Part shown: one piece after another, positions 8,064 to 16,880 of the stretch | Position numbering within the stretch: the first letter of the stretch is position 1 | How the letters are laid out: each line of letters begins with the position of its first letter | NCBI GenBank assembly: GCA_913060645.1 | Contig: CAJXSW010000012.1 | Coordinates: 1 to 41,800 of the forward strand | Reading direction: 5' to 3' | DNA from: an uncultured Dokdonia sp. | GTDB taxonomy: Bacteria; Bacteroidota; Bacteroidia; Flavobacteriales; Flavobacteriaceae | Length of the DNA stretch: 41,800 nucleotides | Notes under the pieces: generated by a model | The model's database searches: none | Told to the model about the DNA's origin: nothing | What the model saw: only the letters and a program-made list of their open reading frames with translations | Program-made: the position numbers and the translations under genes

Positions 8064-8112
8064 ATATAATAAAACGATAAAGTTTATGGATTTAGTATTC
8101 TAACTAAAAAAG

Positions 8113-8186
8113 TGGTCCCACTTGGGCTCGAACCAAGGACCCTCTGATTATGAGTCAGATGCTCTAACCAGCTGAGCTATGGGACC
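8113..8186 (-). tRNA. tRNA-Met (CAU anticodon; elongator type)
   Basis: The minus strand folds into a full 74-nt cloverleaf. The acceptor stem is GGTCCCA/TGGGACC with discriminator A. The D arm has GCTC/GAGC with AGCTGGTTA. The anticodon stem is TCTGA/TCAGA with loop CTCATAA, and the T arm is CTTGG/CCAAG with loop TTCGAGC. CCA is not encoded. The CAU anticodon means elongator Met or lysidine-modified Ile2. The stem pairs resemble Bacteroidota elongator tRNA-Met, so that is preferred. It lacks the initiator features. Confidence 0.9.
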
Positions 8187-8226
8187 GTTGTTTTCTATGT
8201 TTCTCAGATGAGGTTGAAAACGGGTG

Positions 8227-8234
8227 CAAATTTA
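8227..8234 (-). promoter_or_regulatory. -7 box for the tRNA gene
   Basis: TAAATTTG on the minus strand matches TAnnTTTG, 41 bp upstream of the mature tRNA 5' end, in the gap after the epimerase gene. Confidence 0.55.
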
Positions 8235-8265
8235 GTATAAATCTTAACCCAACCAAAGGTTTTTA

Positions 8266-8673
8266 TTACAAATTATCAATTTCTTGACATAATTCTACTA
8301 GAACACCTCCAGCAGTCTTAGGGTGCACAAAGGCAACCAGCTTATTATCAGCCCCTTTCTTTGGTTTTTCATTTAATAAAATAAAACCTTCTTTTTTTAA
8401 TCGCTCCATTTCTTCTACTATATTATCTACTGCAAAGGCTATGTGATGTATTCCTTCTCCTTTCTTTTCTAAAAATTTAGCAATAGGCCCATCTTCTGTT
8501 GTTGCCTCTAGAAGCTCTATTTTATTAGGCCCAGATTGAAAAAAGGATGTACGCACTCCTTCTGAGGCTACTTCTTCTATTTTATAATGAGCTACACCCA
8601 ATAACTTCTCGTATAAATCATTTCCCGCCTGGAGATCCTTAACTGCGATTCCTATATGTTCTATTTTTTTCAT
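8266..8673 (-). CDS. mce: Methylmalonyl-CoA epimerase
   Basis: The enzyme interconverts (S)- and (R)-methylmalonyl-CoA in propionyl-CoA metabolism, feeding methylmalonyl-CoA mutase. The 135-residue protein is a single vicinal-oxygen-chelate domain pair. His6 (Ile-Glu-His-Ile-Gly-Ile-Ala-Val), the Gly-Ile-His-His-Ile-Ala-Phe motif and a C-terminal Val-Leu-Val-Glu-Leu supply the expected metal ligands. The Pro-Asn-Lys-Ile-Glu-Leu-Leu-Glu segment is also typical. No mutase gene lies in the window. A -7 box at 8795-8802 would give a leader that contains a palindrome copy. Confidence 0.93.
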   Translation of the reverse strand: MKKIEHIGIAVKDLQAGNDLYEKLLGVAHYKIEEVASEGVRTSFFQSGPNKIELLEATTEDGPIAKFLEKKGEGIHHIAFAVDNIVEEMERLKKEGFILLNEKPKKGADNKLVAFVHPKTAGGVLVELCQEIDNL

Positions 8674-8730
8674 AGTTTATTTACTTTATGATGTGTTGTT
8701 TCATACTAATAGCATCGTGTAGGCAAGTTT

Positions 8731-8747
8731 AGCTTTCGCGAAAGCGT
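8731..8747. repeat. Palindromic repeat copy 4
   Basis: The 14-bp core is intact; the left outer C is replaced by A (AGCTTTCGCGAAAGCGT). It lies in the divergent mce/rbfA gap, within the predicted mce leader. Confidence 0.93.
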
Positions 8748-8794
8748 AATTATAAGCATTATTACTACTAAAGTTTAATGATAACTTACTTACA

Positions 8795-8802
8795 CAAAAG
8801 TA
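8795..8802 (-). promoter_or_regulatory. -7 box, probable mce promoter
   Basis: TACTTTTG on the minus strand, consensus TAnnTTTG, 122 bp before the mce start and close to the divergent rbfA promoter. Confidence 0.5.
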
Positions 8803-8819
8803 ATACAATTCAAAAAACG

Positions 8820-8827
8820 TATTTTTG
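8820..8827 (+). promoter_or_regulatory. -7 box for rbfA
   Basis: TATTTTTG matches TAnnTTTG and ends 6 bp before the rbfA ATG at 8834, implying an almost leaderless mRNA. It excludes the TTG at 8825 as a start. Confidence 0.65.
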
Positions 8828-8833
8828 CAGTCT

Positions 8834-9226
8834 ATGGAATCAAACAGACAGAAAAAAGTAGCAGGAGTTCTTCAGAAGGATCTTGCAGAAGTTCTTCAGA
8901 ACGCACTACGTGACAGTGGTAAGGGAGGCATCATTGTGTCCGTTACTAAGGTAAAAGTTCCTACAGATCTTTCTATTGCCAAAGTATACCTAAGCGTTTT
9001 CCCAAACGACAAAGCAGCAGAAATACTTAAAGAGGTAAATCAAGTAAAACCTATTATAAGACATAATATCTCTCAACGCACACGCCACCAGCTGCGCCGC
9101 ATGCCTGAGTTACAATTTTTTATAGACGATACACTAGAGTATCTAGACGGTATTGAACGCTCTCTTAAGCGCGAGGAAAACCCACTTGAAGACCCTAGTC
9201 TACTAGCGCGACGTAAAAAGATATAA
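8834..9226 (+). CDS. rbfA: Ribosome-binding factor A
   Basis: RbfA is a KH-fold factor that binds the immature 30S subunit and helps 16S rRNA 5'-end maturation. From the ATG at 8834 the product is 130 residues, starting Met-Glu-Ser-Asn-Arg-Gln-Lys-Lys-Val-Ala, the usual family N-terminus. An in-frame TTG at 8825 would add three residues but lies inside the promoter box. The segment Arg-His-Asn-Ile-Ser-Gln-Arg-Thr-Arg-His-Gln-Leu-Arg-Arg-Met-Pro-Glu-Leu is the conserved RbfA signature. The permease gene starts on the base after its stop codon, so the two are co-transcribed. Confidence 0.95.
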   Translation: MESNRQKKVAGVLQKDLAEVLQNALRDSGKGGIIVSVTKVKVPTDLSIAKVYLSVFPNDKAAEILKEVNQVKPIIRHNISQRTRHQLRRMPELQFFIDDTLEYLDGIERSLKREENPLEDPSLLARRKKI

Positions 9227-10432
9227 ATGCAATTTCCCTATTATATTGCAAAGAGATATCTTATTTCTAAAAGCGGCACGAATGCCGTAAATATCATCAC
9301 ACTAGTATCTGTGGTGAGCATTATACTAGGAACCTTAGTGCTGTTTATAGTACTCTCAGCGTTCTCTGGACTTAAGGAGTTTAATTTATCTATAACTTCC
9401 ATTATAGATCCAGATCTAAAAATTGCTCCCGCTTCAGGAAAGACCATCACCCTATCTCCAGATCAAGAACAGCAGCTCAACTCCTTAAAAGGTGTAGCTT
9501 CTTATTCTAAAGTTATTGAAGAACGTGCATATCTAGAGTATGACGGAAGGACTTCTCTTGCGTTCTTAAAAGGGGTAGATGAGCGCTACCTAGATGTTAC
9601 TCAAATGGACAGCACTATTTTTGTAGGCTACTGGCCTAGTTCAGGAGAACCTGAAGTTTCTATGGGACTTCTCGTGCGCAAGCGATTATCAATAAATGTA
9701 GGAGATTATGGAAGTCTTGTCACTATCATGACGCCAAAACCAGGTACGGGTCAGATTACAGACCCCACACAGGCTTTTAACTCCTCTAAAGCAATGGTAA
9801 GCGGTGTCTTTCAAGCAGGAGATGCACTAGATAACGATCACGTCTTTGGCAATATTGACTTTGTAGGCTCTCTCCTTGATTATCCAGTAAACCAAATAAG
9901 CACCATTGAGTTTAAACTAGATCCAGATGCAGATGAAGATAATCTGCGTGAAGAGTTAAATGCTATTTTCAATAATAATATCATTATCAAAAATAGAATA
10001 GAGCTTAACGATGCTCTTTATAAAATGCTTAATACAGAGAATCTGGCTTTATACTTTATATGTACGCTCGTACTTATTATCGCTCTTTTTAGCTTCGTAG
10101 GAAGTCTAATTATGATTATTGTAGATAAACGAAAGCACATCAAGACACTAAGTGACTTAGGAGCAACGCTACCTACTATAAGAAAAATAATATTTACTCA
10201 GGGCGCGCTCATGATTGTTATAGGCGGAGCTATTGGCATCCTACTAGGAGCGATACTTATAGTCCTGCAGCAGCAATTTGGCTTTATACCTATCACTGCC
10301 GAACTTCCTTATCCTGTAAAGTTTGAAGTAATTAATATTGTGCTCGTATACGCCACTATATTAATACTAGGCTTTCTAGCAGCTAGACTTGCAGCTACTA
10401 GAATAAATAGAAAACTTATAGAAGACTCTTAG
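9227..10432 (+). CDS. FtsX/LolE-type ABC transporter permease
   Basis: The 401-residue protein has the MacB/FtsX layout. An N-terminal amphipathic start (Pro-Tyr-Tyr-Ile-Ala-Lys-Arg-Tyr-Leu) and a first membrane helix (about 22-45) come first. A large periplasmic domain (about 50-265) follows, then three more helices (about 270-300, 320-345, 370-392). It resembles LolC/LolE, which extract lipoproteins from the inner membrane for transport to the outer membrane. The ATPase partner is not encoded nearby. It abuts rbfA with no gap, an arrangement I associate with Flavobacteriia. The 3' end overlaps the convergent dus gene by 4 bp. Confidence 0.88.
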   Translation: MQFPYYIAKRYLISKSGTNAVNIITLVSVVSIILGTLVLFIVLSAFSGLKEFNLSITSIIDPDLKIAPASGKTITLSPDQEQQLNSLKGVASYSKVIEERAYLEYDGRTSLAFLKGVDERYLDVTQMDSTIFVGYWPSSGEPEVSMGLLVRKRLSINVGDYGSLVTIMTPKPGTGQITDPTQAFNSSKAMVSGVFQAGDALDNDHVFGNIDFVGSLLDYPVNQISTIEFKLDPDADEDNLREELNAIFNNNIIIKNRIELNDALYKMLNTENLALYFICTLVLIIALFSFVGSLIMIIVDKRKHIKTLSDLGATLPTIRKIIFTQGALMIVIGGAIGILLGAILIVLQQQFGFIPITAELPYPVKFEVINIVLVYATILILGFLAARLAATRINRKLIEDS

Positions 10433-11421
10433 ACGAACTGGTAATCACCAAATTCTTTTTCAATAAGGTCAAGTGCGCTAAAAACATCTTCACTCTGATC
10501 TGATGTCACAAGCTTCATACGATATTCTTTAAAGTGAGGAATCCCTCTAAAGTAATTTGTATAGTGTCTTCGTGTTTCAAAAACACCTAGCACTTCACCT
10601 TTCCAATCTATAGACATCTGTAGGTGACGTCTTGCGGCTTCTATACGTTCTTTCATAGTAGGAGGCGCCTTGTGTGTCCCCGTTTCCATGAAATGCTTTA
10701 CTTCATTAAAAAACCAAGGATACCCTATACTTGCGCGACCTATCATCGCGCCATCTAGTCCGTACTTATCACGCATCTCTACAGCGCGTTCTGGTGTATT
10801 AACATCACCATTCCCAAACACAGGAATTTGCATACGAGGATTATTCTTCACCTCTGCAATAGGACCCCAGTCTGCATCTCCCTTATACATTTGTGCACGT
10901 GTACGCCCATGAATAGATATGGCAGCACAACCTACATCTTGCAATCGCTCTGCAACCTCAACGATTTTTATACTATCGTGATCCCAGCCTAGACGAGTCT
11001 TTACCGTTACTGGCAGTTTGGTATGATTTACCATTGCTTTAGTAAGACTTACCATTAAATCAATATCTTTTAAAATTCCAGCCCCAGCGCCTTTAGAAAC
11101 TACCTTTTTTACTGGACATCCAAAGTTGATATCTATAATATCTGGACCACTCGCTTCTACAATCTCCACACTACGTAGCATAGACTCCTCTACAGCTCCA
11201 AATATTTGAATCCCAACAGGGCGTTCTTTTTCATAAATATCAAGCTTCATGACACTTTTGGCAGCATCTCTTATCAAGCCCTCACTGGAGATAAACTCCG
11301 TGTACACGACATCTGCCCCTTGCTCCTTGCACAACGCACGGAAAGGTGGATCACTCACATCCTCCATAGGCGCCAGTAATAACGGAAAATCTCCTACATC
11401 TATATCTCCTATTTTTGCCAT
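10429..11421 (-). CDS. dusB: tRNA-dihydrouridine synthase (DusB-like)
   Basis: The FMN enzyme reduces uridine to dihydrouridine in tRNA D loops. The 330-residue protein begins with the barrel strand Leu-Leu-Leu-Ala-Pro-Met-Glu-Asp-Val-Ser. It carries the catalytic Cys102 in Asp-Ile-Asn-Phe-Gly-Cys-Pro-Val-Lys-Lys-Val. It also shows Val-Lys-Thr-Arg-Leu-Gly-Trp, Ile-His-Gly-Arg-Thr-Arg-Ala-Gln-Met and Met-Ile-Gly-Arg-Ala-Ser, all FMN/tRNA-binding Dus motifs. The Asp-Ile-Asn-Phe-Gly-Cys-Pro and Arg-Thr-Arg-Ala-Gln stretches favour DusB over DusA or DusC. The mRNA is predicted to start at the palindrome at 11490-11509. Confidence 0.94.
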   Translation of the reverse strand: MAKIGDIDVGDFPLLLAPMEDVSDPPFRALCKEQGADVVYTEFISSEGLIRDAAKSVMKLDIYEKERPVGIQIFGAVEESMLRSVEIVEASGPDIIDINFGCPVKKVVSKGAGAGILKDIDLMVSLTKAMVNHTKLPVTVKTRLGWDHDSIKIVEVAERLQDVGCAAISIHGRTRAQMYKGDADWGPIAEVKNNPRMQIPVFGNGDVNTPERAVEMRDKYGLDGAMIGRASIGYPWFFNEVKHFMETGTHKAPPTMKERIEAARRHLQMSIDWKGEVLGVFETRRHYTNYFRGIPHFKEYRMKLVTSDQSEDVFSALDLIEKEFGDYQFV

Positions 11422-11489
11422 TATTCAGTATTAAAAAGTGTGGTAATAAATATCACCACTGTTTTATTGTAAACGTATTTGTTTTTAGG

Positions 11490-11509
11490 TACGCTTTCGC
11501 GAAAGCGTA
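11490..11509. repeat. Palindromic repeat copy 5
   Basis: The longest perfect version here: a 20-bp palindrome that extends the 16-bp core with TA on both sides. It begins 7 bp downstream of a minus-strand -7 box, so it would form the first hairpin of the dus mRNA. Confidence 0.95.
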
Positions 11510-11516
11510 ACAACCG

Positions 11517-11524
11517 CAAAGGTA
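11517..11524 (-). promoter_or_regulatory. -7 box for dus
   Basis: TACCTTTG on the minus strand matches TAnnTTTG, about 95 bp before the dus start codon. Confidence 0.6.
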
Positions 11525-11590
11525 CTTTCTTTTTCCAAGTGAATAAAATGAACCGAGAAAGATGTATTTAGAATGCAGATATGAACAATA

Positions 11591-11623
11591 CAACGAAGCC
11601 ACTTCATTGAAGTGGCTTCGTTG
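11591..11623. terminator. Strong hairpin downstream of the beta-barrel gene
   Basis: Two perfect 16-base arms (CAACGAAGCCACTTCA and its complement) are separated by one base. The T-tract is weak on both sides (TTGTTTG on plus, TATTGTT on minus). It lies 40 bp after the minus-strand beta-barrel gene and is probably its terminator, though an mRNA-stabilising hairpin or a regulatory site is possible. Confidence 0.65.
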
Positions 11624-11662
11624 TTTGCAAAATTAAATGCGACTATCGCGTTACTTGCAAGT

Positions 11663-14074
11663 TTAATTATTAATTCTATCTCGCTCTGCCTTATCTAAAT
11701 CGCGATTATTATCTTTCAACTTATAGTTACCAAAATTATATTTGAACCCAATTCTAAGAAATTGAGTCTCCAATTCAGGAAAATATTGATTATCTAGTCC
11801 CTCATATTTGGCTGATACAACAGCATTTGCCTGATTAAGAATATCTCCTACAGATAAGCTCAAAGAAGCTCTCTTATTCCATAAAGATTTACGAAGGCCA
11901 AGGTCCAGTTGAATGGTTTCATCTTGAGTATAAGAACCTACGATAAATTTAGATAAGTACTCAAAGGTCACAAAACCCGTTAAGGTCTCTGCCTTATCTA
12001 GGGTAAGATAGTTTCCCACATAAGCATAAAATCCATTTACGTCATTTTTAAAACTAGTGTTTGTAGATCTATTTATAAGAAATGAATCTTCTTCATGAAA
12101 AGCACTTACATACACACTTGTATAAAGCCAGCTGCTTACAGAGCGACCATGGCTGAAATCCAGGCCCCAAGACTTACTCCCTAAAGCATTCTGGCTGTCT
12201 GACCTCAACACTTGATTCTCGTTGTCTTGTGTAGCCACCGTAACAATGTTCTCTCCATTATCTCTATAATAAACATCAAAAAAGTATTCATCTTTCAATG
12301 AATAGTTCACATTTAATTGATGACTAAAAGATGGTTGTAATCCAGAATTTCCTATTATGAAATTGTTTTCATTTATAAAATATGCAAATGGATTAAGGTC
12401 TTGGTAACGCGGTCTTTCTAACCTACGAGAATAATCTATCGCAAAGCTGTGATTTTCAAAAGGGCTATACTGCACATAAGCACTAGGGAATAATTCAAAA
12501 TAATCTAACTCTGTCTTAGTATTTAAAACAATAGAATTCCCTATGCTATTTGTCTGCTCAGCCCTCAAACCACCTTTTATGGACCATTTTTCCCAATCTT
12601 TATTAAACGAAATATATGCAGCGTATACATTTTCATCATATAAGAAGTTATCGCTTTGTGCCTGCTCAAGTCCAGTATTTTCAACATTGTTTAAATCAAA
12701 AAAAACAATTTTAGATTGAGAATCTATAATTGCAACTTTAGCACCGGATTGAAAAAGCACCTCGCCAAAACTTGTATTGTAATCTACCTGTCCAGTAAAA
12801 ATCTCAATATCTTGAGTAGCATCTGTTGCAAATCTTACGTTACTGAGTACATCATTACTTTCATTTGTATAGACTGACCCCAGTCGCTGTAGTTTACTGC
12901 GATTAAAACTAGTAAAGTGTGCGCTTGTACTCAGTTCACCTTTTTCTAAAGCGTACGTATGCTTCAAATCAAAAGCTACATTGTTACGATCACTGTCTAT
13001 ATTACTTTGTGTTCTTATAAAAAAAGGATCTTCAGAAGGAGAAACAACATCTGTCGTTGCTCTTGTAAATTCAAAAACATCTGGTGAAAATAAACCTATT
13101 ACAGACAAGCTAAGCTGCGACTTCTCCGTTAGCTCGTAATCGACTACAAGATTAGCATTATGTGCCTTAGACCACGTTTTGCGCTCAAAATCTTGATCCC
13201 AAATTGTACTAATACCTTGATCTAAATAATTAATTGAGTTATCACTCTGCTTTGTAGCTTTAAGCGAATTATAACTATAATTAAAAAACAAGCTTACCTT
13301 ATCATTTTTAAAAAAATGGCTGGTACCAAAAGTATGTTTTGGGTAAATCGCATAAGTACCTGTAGCACTTACATTTCCTTTGTAGCCAGCTGCAACAGCT
13401 TTAGAAGTATTGATATTTAAAATAGCTCCTCCCTCTGCATCATATTTGGCTGGAGGATTTGTAATGACCTCAACAGACTTTATATTATTTCCATCTAGGC
13501 TTTCTAGTAGGCTTCTTATCTCTTCAACACTAAGTTGCACTTTTCTATCATTGAGATATACAGTGACTGGCTGGTTTCTTACATTGATCCCTCCTTGAGT
13601 TACCACCACAGCTGGCGTGCGCCTTAAAATATCAAGAGTACTTCCAGTAGAGAGAATACTATTTTCTACATTAAACACAAGTCTATCTGCCTTACGCACA
13701 ACAGTAGGTGTCTTGGCAGTAATTGTGACTTCATCTAAGCTTTCTTGACTAGCTTGTAAAATAATTGGAGGAAGCGTTTTATTTCCCGAAAGGGAAAACA
13801 CACTAGTTGTAGCATCTTCAAACCCTACAAAACTCACTTTGATATAATACTCATCAGCTCCTTTTAGTGAAGAAATCACAAAAGACCCATTGTCTTCTGT
13901 AATAGTGCCTTGAACAATTTCCTTTTCTGCATCTAGCAACACTACGTTTGCAAATGGAATAGGTTGTGCATTAACATCTTGCACTTTACCACTAATGTTA
14001 AAGTCTTGAGAATAAGCGGAAAACGCTGTTAACACTATGAATATGAGAATGAGGGAGTTCTTAATTTCTGTCAT
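11663..14074 (-). CDS. Outer-membrane beta-barrel protein with CarboxypepD_reg and plug domains
   Basis: The 803-residue protein has a signal peptide (about 1-22, ending Ala-Tyr-Ser-Gln). A carboxypeptidase-regulatory-like beta-sandwich (about 25-115, Phe-Asn-Ile-Ser-Gly-Lys-Val-Gln-Asp) comes next. A TonB-receptor-like plug follows (about 120-225, with Leu-Arg-Arg-Thr-Pro-Ala-Val-Val-Val and Asn-Pro-Pro-Ala-Lys-Tyr-Asp-Ala-Glu-Gly-Gly). The rest is a large barrel rich in Tyr/Phe/Asn strands ending near Gly-Phe-Lys-Tyr-Asn-Phe-Gly. It fits the 'outer membrane beta-barrel family' (OMP_b-brl_3), relatives of TonB-dependent receptors. No SusD partner lies beside it, so the substrate is unknown. 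The C-terminal end after the barrel (Asp-Arg-Asp-Leu-Asp-Lys-Ala-Glu-Arg) is a short charged tail. Confidence 0.88.
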   Translation of the reverse strand: MTEIKNSLILIFIVLTAFSAYSQDFNISGKVQDVNAQPIPFANVVLLDAEKEIVQGTITEDNGSFVISSLKGADEYYIKVSFVGFEDATTSVFSLSGNKTLPPIILQASQESLDEVTITAKTPTVVRKADRLVFNVENSILSTGSTLDILRRTPAVVVTQGGINVRNQPVTVYLNDRKVQLSVEEIRSLLESLDGNNIKSVEVITNPPAKYDAEGGAILNINTSKAVAAGYKGNVSATGTYAIYPKHTFGTSHFFKNDKVSLFFNYSYNSLKATKQSDNSINYLDQGISTIWDQDFERKTWSKAHNANLVVDYELTEKSQLSLSVIGLFSPDVFEFTRATTDVVSPSEDPFFIRTQSNIDSDRNNVAFDLKHTYALEKGELSTSAHFTSFNRSKLQRLGSVYTNESNDVLSNVRFATDATQDIEIFTGQVDYNTSFGEVLFQSGAKVAIIDSQSKIVFFDLNNVENTGLEQAQSDNFLYDENVYAAYISFNKDWEKWSIKGGLRAEQTNSIGNSIVLNTKTELDYFELFPSAYVQYSPFENHSFAIDYSRRLERPRYQDLNPFAYFINENNFIIGNSGLQPSFSHQLNVNYSLKDEYFFDVYYRDNGENIVTVATQDNENQVLRSDSQNALGSKSWGLDFSHGRSVSSWLYTSVYVSAFHEEDSFLINRSTNTSFKNDVNGFYAYVGNYLTLDKAETLTGFVTFEYLSKFIVGSYTQDETIQLDLGLRKSLWNKRASLSLSVGDILNQANAVVSAKYEGLDNQYFPELETQFLRIGFKYNFGNYKLKDNNRDLDKAERDRINN

Positions 14075-14183
14075 AAGTTGATAAAAATAGGTAGAAACCT
14101 AATAATGAGCGCAATGTATTTAACATTTTTTTATAATAATTATTCTAATCTCTAATACCGTGACAATATGATGTCATATCTCG

Positions 14184-14191
14184 TATATTTG
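14184..14191 (+). promoter_or_regulatory. -7 box for lepA
   Basis: TATATTTG matches TAnnTTTG, 18 bp before the lepA ATG. Confidence 0.65.
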
Positions 14192-14209
14192 CATTCTATT
14201 TGAGAGACT

Positions 14210-16006
14210 ATGAAGAACATCCGAAATTTTTGCATAATTGCCCATATTGATCACGGTAAAAGTACACTTGCAGATCGTCTACTAGATGAGACTGCAACAG
14301 TTACAAAACGTGAGTCTCAAGCACAACTGCTAGACAGTATGGACTTAGAGCGTGAGCGTGGAATCACGATCAAATCTCATGCTATACAAATGGAATATGT
14401 ATATGAGGGAGAACATTATATTCTCAACCTCATAGACACTCCTGGACACGTGGATTTCTCTTATGAAGTATCTCGAAGTATCGCTGCTTGTGAAGGAGCT
14501 TTACTAGTTGTTGATGCTGCTCAAAGTATACAAGCACAAACAATTTCAAATCTTTACCTAGCATTAGAAAATGATCTTGAAATCATACCAGTTCTTAATA
14601 AAATAGATCTTCCAAGTGCAAATCCAGAGGAGGTAACAGATGATATTGTTGATCTCTTGGGATGTGATCTTTCTGAAATTATTCCTGCTTCTGCAAAAAC
14701 TGGAATTGGTATCAAAGAGATTCTTGCTGCGGTAATCAATCGTATTCCTGCACCAAAAGGAAATCCAGATGAACCTCTTCAAGCTTTGATATTTGACAGT
14801 GTTTACAACCCTTTTCGTGGTGTTGAGACTTACTTCCGCGTTATTAATGGAAGTATCAAGAAAAACCAACAAATAAAGTTTGTCGCAACAGGAAACATAT
14901 ATGGCGCAGACGAGGTAGGTACGTTAAAACTTACACAAGCCCCAAAGCAAGAAGTAAAAACTGGTGATGTAGGCTATCTAATCACTGGAATAAAAGATGC
15001 CCGCGAAGTAAAAGTGGGAGATACAATTACAGATGCCAAGAACCCAACGCAAAATGCTATTGAAGGTTTTGAAGATGTAAAACCAATGGTTTTTGCCGGT
15101 ATCTATCCAGTAGACACCGAGGACTACGAAGAGCTTCGTAACTCTATGGAAAAACTACAACTTAATGATGCTTCTCTAGTTTTTGAGCCAGAGAGTTCAG
15201 CTGCACTAGGTTTTGGTTTCCGTTGTGGATTCCTTGGAATGCTTCACCTAGAAATCATACAGGAACGTCTTGAGCGTGAATTTGACATGACGGTTATCAC
15301 TACGGTACCTAACGTGTCTTACCATGCCTTTACACATAAAAACCCTGAGGAGATTATTCTAGTCAATAATCCTTCAGATCTTCCTGAACCTTCTTCATTA
15401 AACCGTGTAGAAGAACCTTTCATTAAAGCAACTATCATTACAAAATCTGATTTTGTAGGACCTGTAATGTCTTTATGTATTGAAAAAAGAGGACAGATTG
15501 TAAGCCAGACATACCTTACTACAGAAAGGGTAGAACTTAATTTTGACATGCCACTTGCAGAGATTGTTTTTGACTTCTATGATCGTCTTAAAACAGTTTC
15601 AAAAGGGTATGCTTCTTTTGATTACTCTCCTATAGGCCTACGCGCTTCAAAACTTGTAAAAGTTGATGTGCTGCTTAATGGGCAAGCGGTAGATGCATTA
15701 TCTGCGTTATTACACCAAGATAATGCGTACGATATAGGTAAGCGTATGTGTGAGAAATTAAGAGAGTTAATACCACGCCAGCAATTTGACATTCCAATAC
15801 AAGCAGCTATAGGGGCTAAGATCATCTCTCGTGAGACGGTTAAAGCACTTCGTAAGGATGTAACGGCTAAGTGTTATGGTGGAGATATCTCTCGTAAGCG
15901 TAAGCTACTAGAAAAACAAAAGAAAGGTAAGAAGCGTATGCGTGCCGTGGGTAATGTAGAAATTCCACAAGAAGCATTTATGGCGGTTCTTAAGTTGAAT
16001 GATTAA
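14210..16006 (+). CDS. lepA: Elongation factor 4 (back-translocating GTPase)
   Basis: LepA/EF4 is a ribosome-binding GTPase implicated in back-translocation, initiation and 30S assembly. The 598-residue length is standard. G motifs are complete: Ala-His-Ile-Asp-His-Gly-Lys-Ser-Thr (P-loop, about 11-19), Arg-Glu-Arg-Gly-Ile-Thr-Ile-Lys (switch I), Asp-Thr-Pro-Gly-His-Val-Asp (G3) and Asn-Lys-Ile-Asp (G4). The LepA-specific C-terminus, with [15 protein letters not shown] and a lysine-rich end, is present. It is monocistronic, closed by a strong bidirectional terminator shared with cutC. Confidence 0.98.
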   Translation: MKNIRNFCIIAHIDHGKSTLADRLLDETATVTKRESQAQLLDSMDLERERGITIKSHAIQMEYVYEGEHYILNLIDTPGHVDFSYEVSRSIAACEGALLVVDAAQSIQAQTISNLYLALENDLEIIPVLNKIDLPSANPEEVTDDIVDLLGCDLSEIIPASAKTGIGIKEILAAVINRIPAPKGNPDEPLQALIFDSVYNPFRGVETYFRVINGSIKKNQQIKFVATGNIYGADEVGTLKLTQAPKQEVKTGDVGYLITGIKDAREVKVGDTITDAKNPTQNAIEGFEDVKPMVFAGIYPVDTEDYEELRNSMEKLQLNDASLVFEPESSAALGFGFRCGFLGMLHLEIIQERLEREFDMTVITTVPNVSYHAFTHKNPEEIILVNNPSDLPEPSSLNRVEEPFIKATIITKSDFVGPVMSLCIEKRGQIVSQTYLTTERVELNFDMPLAEIVFDFYDRLKTVSKGYASFDYSPIGLRASKLVKVDVLLNGQAVDALSALLHQDNAYDIGKRMCEKLRELIPRQQFDIPIQAAIGAKIISRETVKALRKDVTAKCYGGDISRKRKLLEKQKKGKKRMRAVGNVEIPQEAFMAVLKLND

Positions 16007-16030
16007 TCATCAACTACAATAATTAATATC

Positions 16031-16066
16031 AAAGGGTGCAGTTTTAAAACTGCACCCTTTTTTTTA
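16031..16066. terminator. Bidirectional terminator, lepA / cutC
   Basis: A perfect 30-bp palindrome, AAAGGGTGCAGTTTT and its complement (16031-16060), is followed by a T-run that reaches the cutC stop codon. It serves two convergent genes. Confidence 0.93.
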
Positions 16067-16780
16067 TAGCATATTTAAGAGTGCCTTCATTTTAGAAATA
16101 TCAGAGGTTTGAAGTAAGTTATTTTCATGACCTGCTAGCGAATGCATTTTTATAGGATGATTATATCCAAACGCATTACTACTCAAACTACCATGCACTT
16201 CGCTAAAACCTGCGTTCTTAAATTTCATAACATTATCAACAGAGATTCCTCCGCCAGGTAAAATACTTATACGATTTCTAGCCGCAGCTAGCAATTGCAC
16301 CAAGGTTTCATAACCTTCATTCACATTAACATTCATTCCAGAAGTTAAAACCCTCTGAGCGCCCATATCTATGAGTAGCTCTAAGGCAGCAAGAACATCA
16401 GGCGTCCAATCGAAAGCGCGATGAAAGGTAAAAGGTAGTTCTCCACATTCAGCGATTAATTGTTTAGTCCTCTCTGCATCAATAGTAAAATCCGTATTTA
16501 ATACTCCAGAAACTATCCCTTGTGCACCTTGCGCTTTCGCGAAAGCGATATCTCGCAACATCACATCAAAATCGGCTTCCGAGTACATAAAATCTCCAGA
16601 TCTTGGCCTTATGAGTACAAATACAGGAATCTCAAGCTCTTGCATCACTTTCTCTATCAAACCATGACTAGGAGTAATCCCTCCAAGTGACAGCTCTTGA
16701 CAAAGTTCAATACGATGTGCTCCTGCATCTTGAGCAGCCAGCGCACTTTCAAACGAGTTTGCACAGATTTCTAATTTCAT
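16064..16780 (-). CDS. cutC: CutC family protein (copper homeostasis protein)
   Basis: The 238-residue TIM-barrel protein begins Met-Lys-Leu-Glu-Ile-Cys-Ala-Asn-Ser. It carries the family motifs Arg-Ile-Glu-Leu-Cys, Gly-Gly-Ile-Thr-Pro-Ser, Ile-Arg-Pro-Arg-Ser-Gly-Asp-Phe, Thr-Phe-His-Arg-Ala-Phe-Asp and Leu-Pro-Gly-Gly-Gly-Ile. CutC was first linked to copper tolerance in E. coli, but its biochemical role is unsettled. It is divergent from the GH92 gene; in Bacteroidota CutC-like genes often sit beside glycan-catabolic genes. A palindrome copy at 16532-16547 encodes Ala-Phe-Ala-Lys-Ala. Confidence 0.93.
   Translation of the reverse strand: MKLEICANSFESALAAQDAGAHRIELCQELSLGGITPSHGLIEKVMQELEIPVFVLIRPRSGDFMYSEADFDVMLRDIAFAKAQGAQGIVSGVLNTDFTIDAERTKQLIAECGELPFTFHRAFDWTPDVLAALELLIDMGAQRVLTSGMNVNVNEGYETLVQLLAAARNRISILPGGGISVDNVMKFKNAGFSEVHGSLSSNAFGYNHPIKMHSLAGHENNLLQTSDISKMKALLNML
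16532..16547. repeat. Palindromic repeat copy 6, inside cutC
   Basis: A perfect 16-bp palindrome read in cutC as Ile-Ala-Phe-Ala-Lys-Ala-Gln. It lies only 834 bp from copy 7, the closest pair in the window. Confidence 0.95.
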
Positions 16781-16880
16781 TCCTTAAAGATACTAAACCA
16801 TATGTGCCCTTTCTTTAATGCAAAAGTCGGTTTAAAGAATTACTGCTTTTCTGTATCTTAGACACAAACCTACCATATCA

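Noticed and set aside
8113-8186. tRNA-Ile2 (lysidine) instead of tRNA-Met
   Set aside because: Not excluded: the anticodon is the same. The stem pairs look more like Bacteroidota elongator Met, so Met was chosen; a tRNA-specific covariance search would decide.
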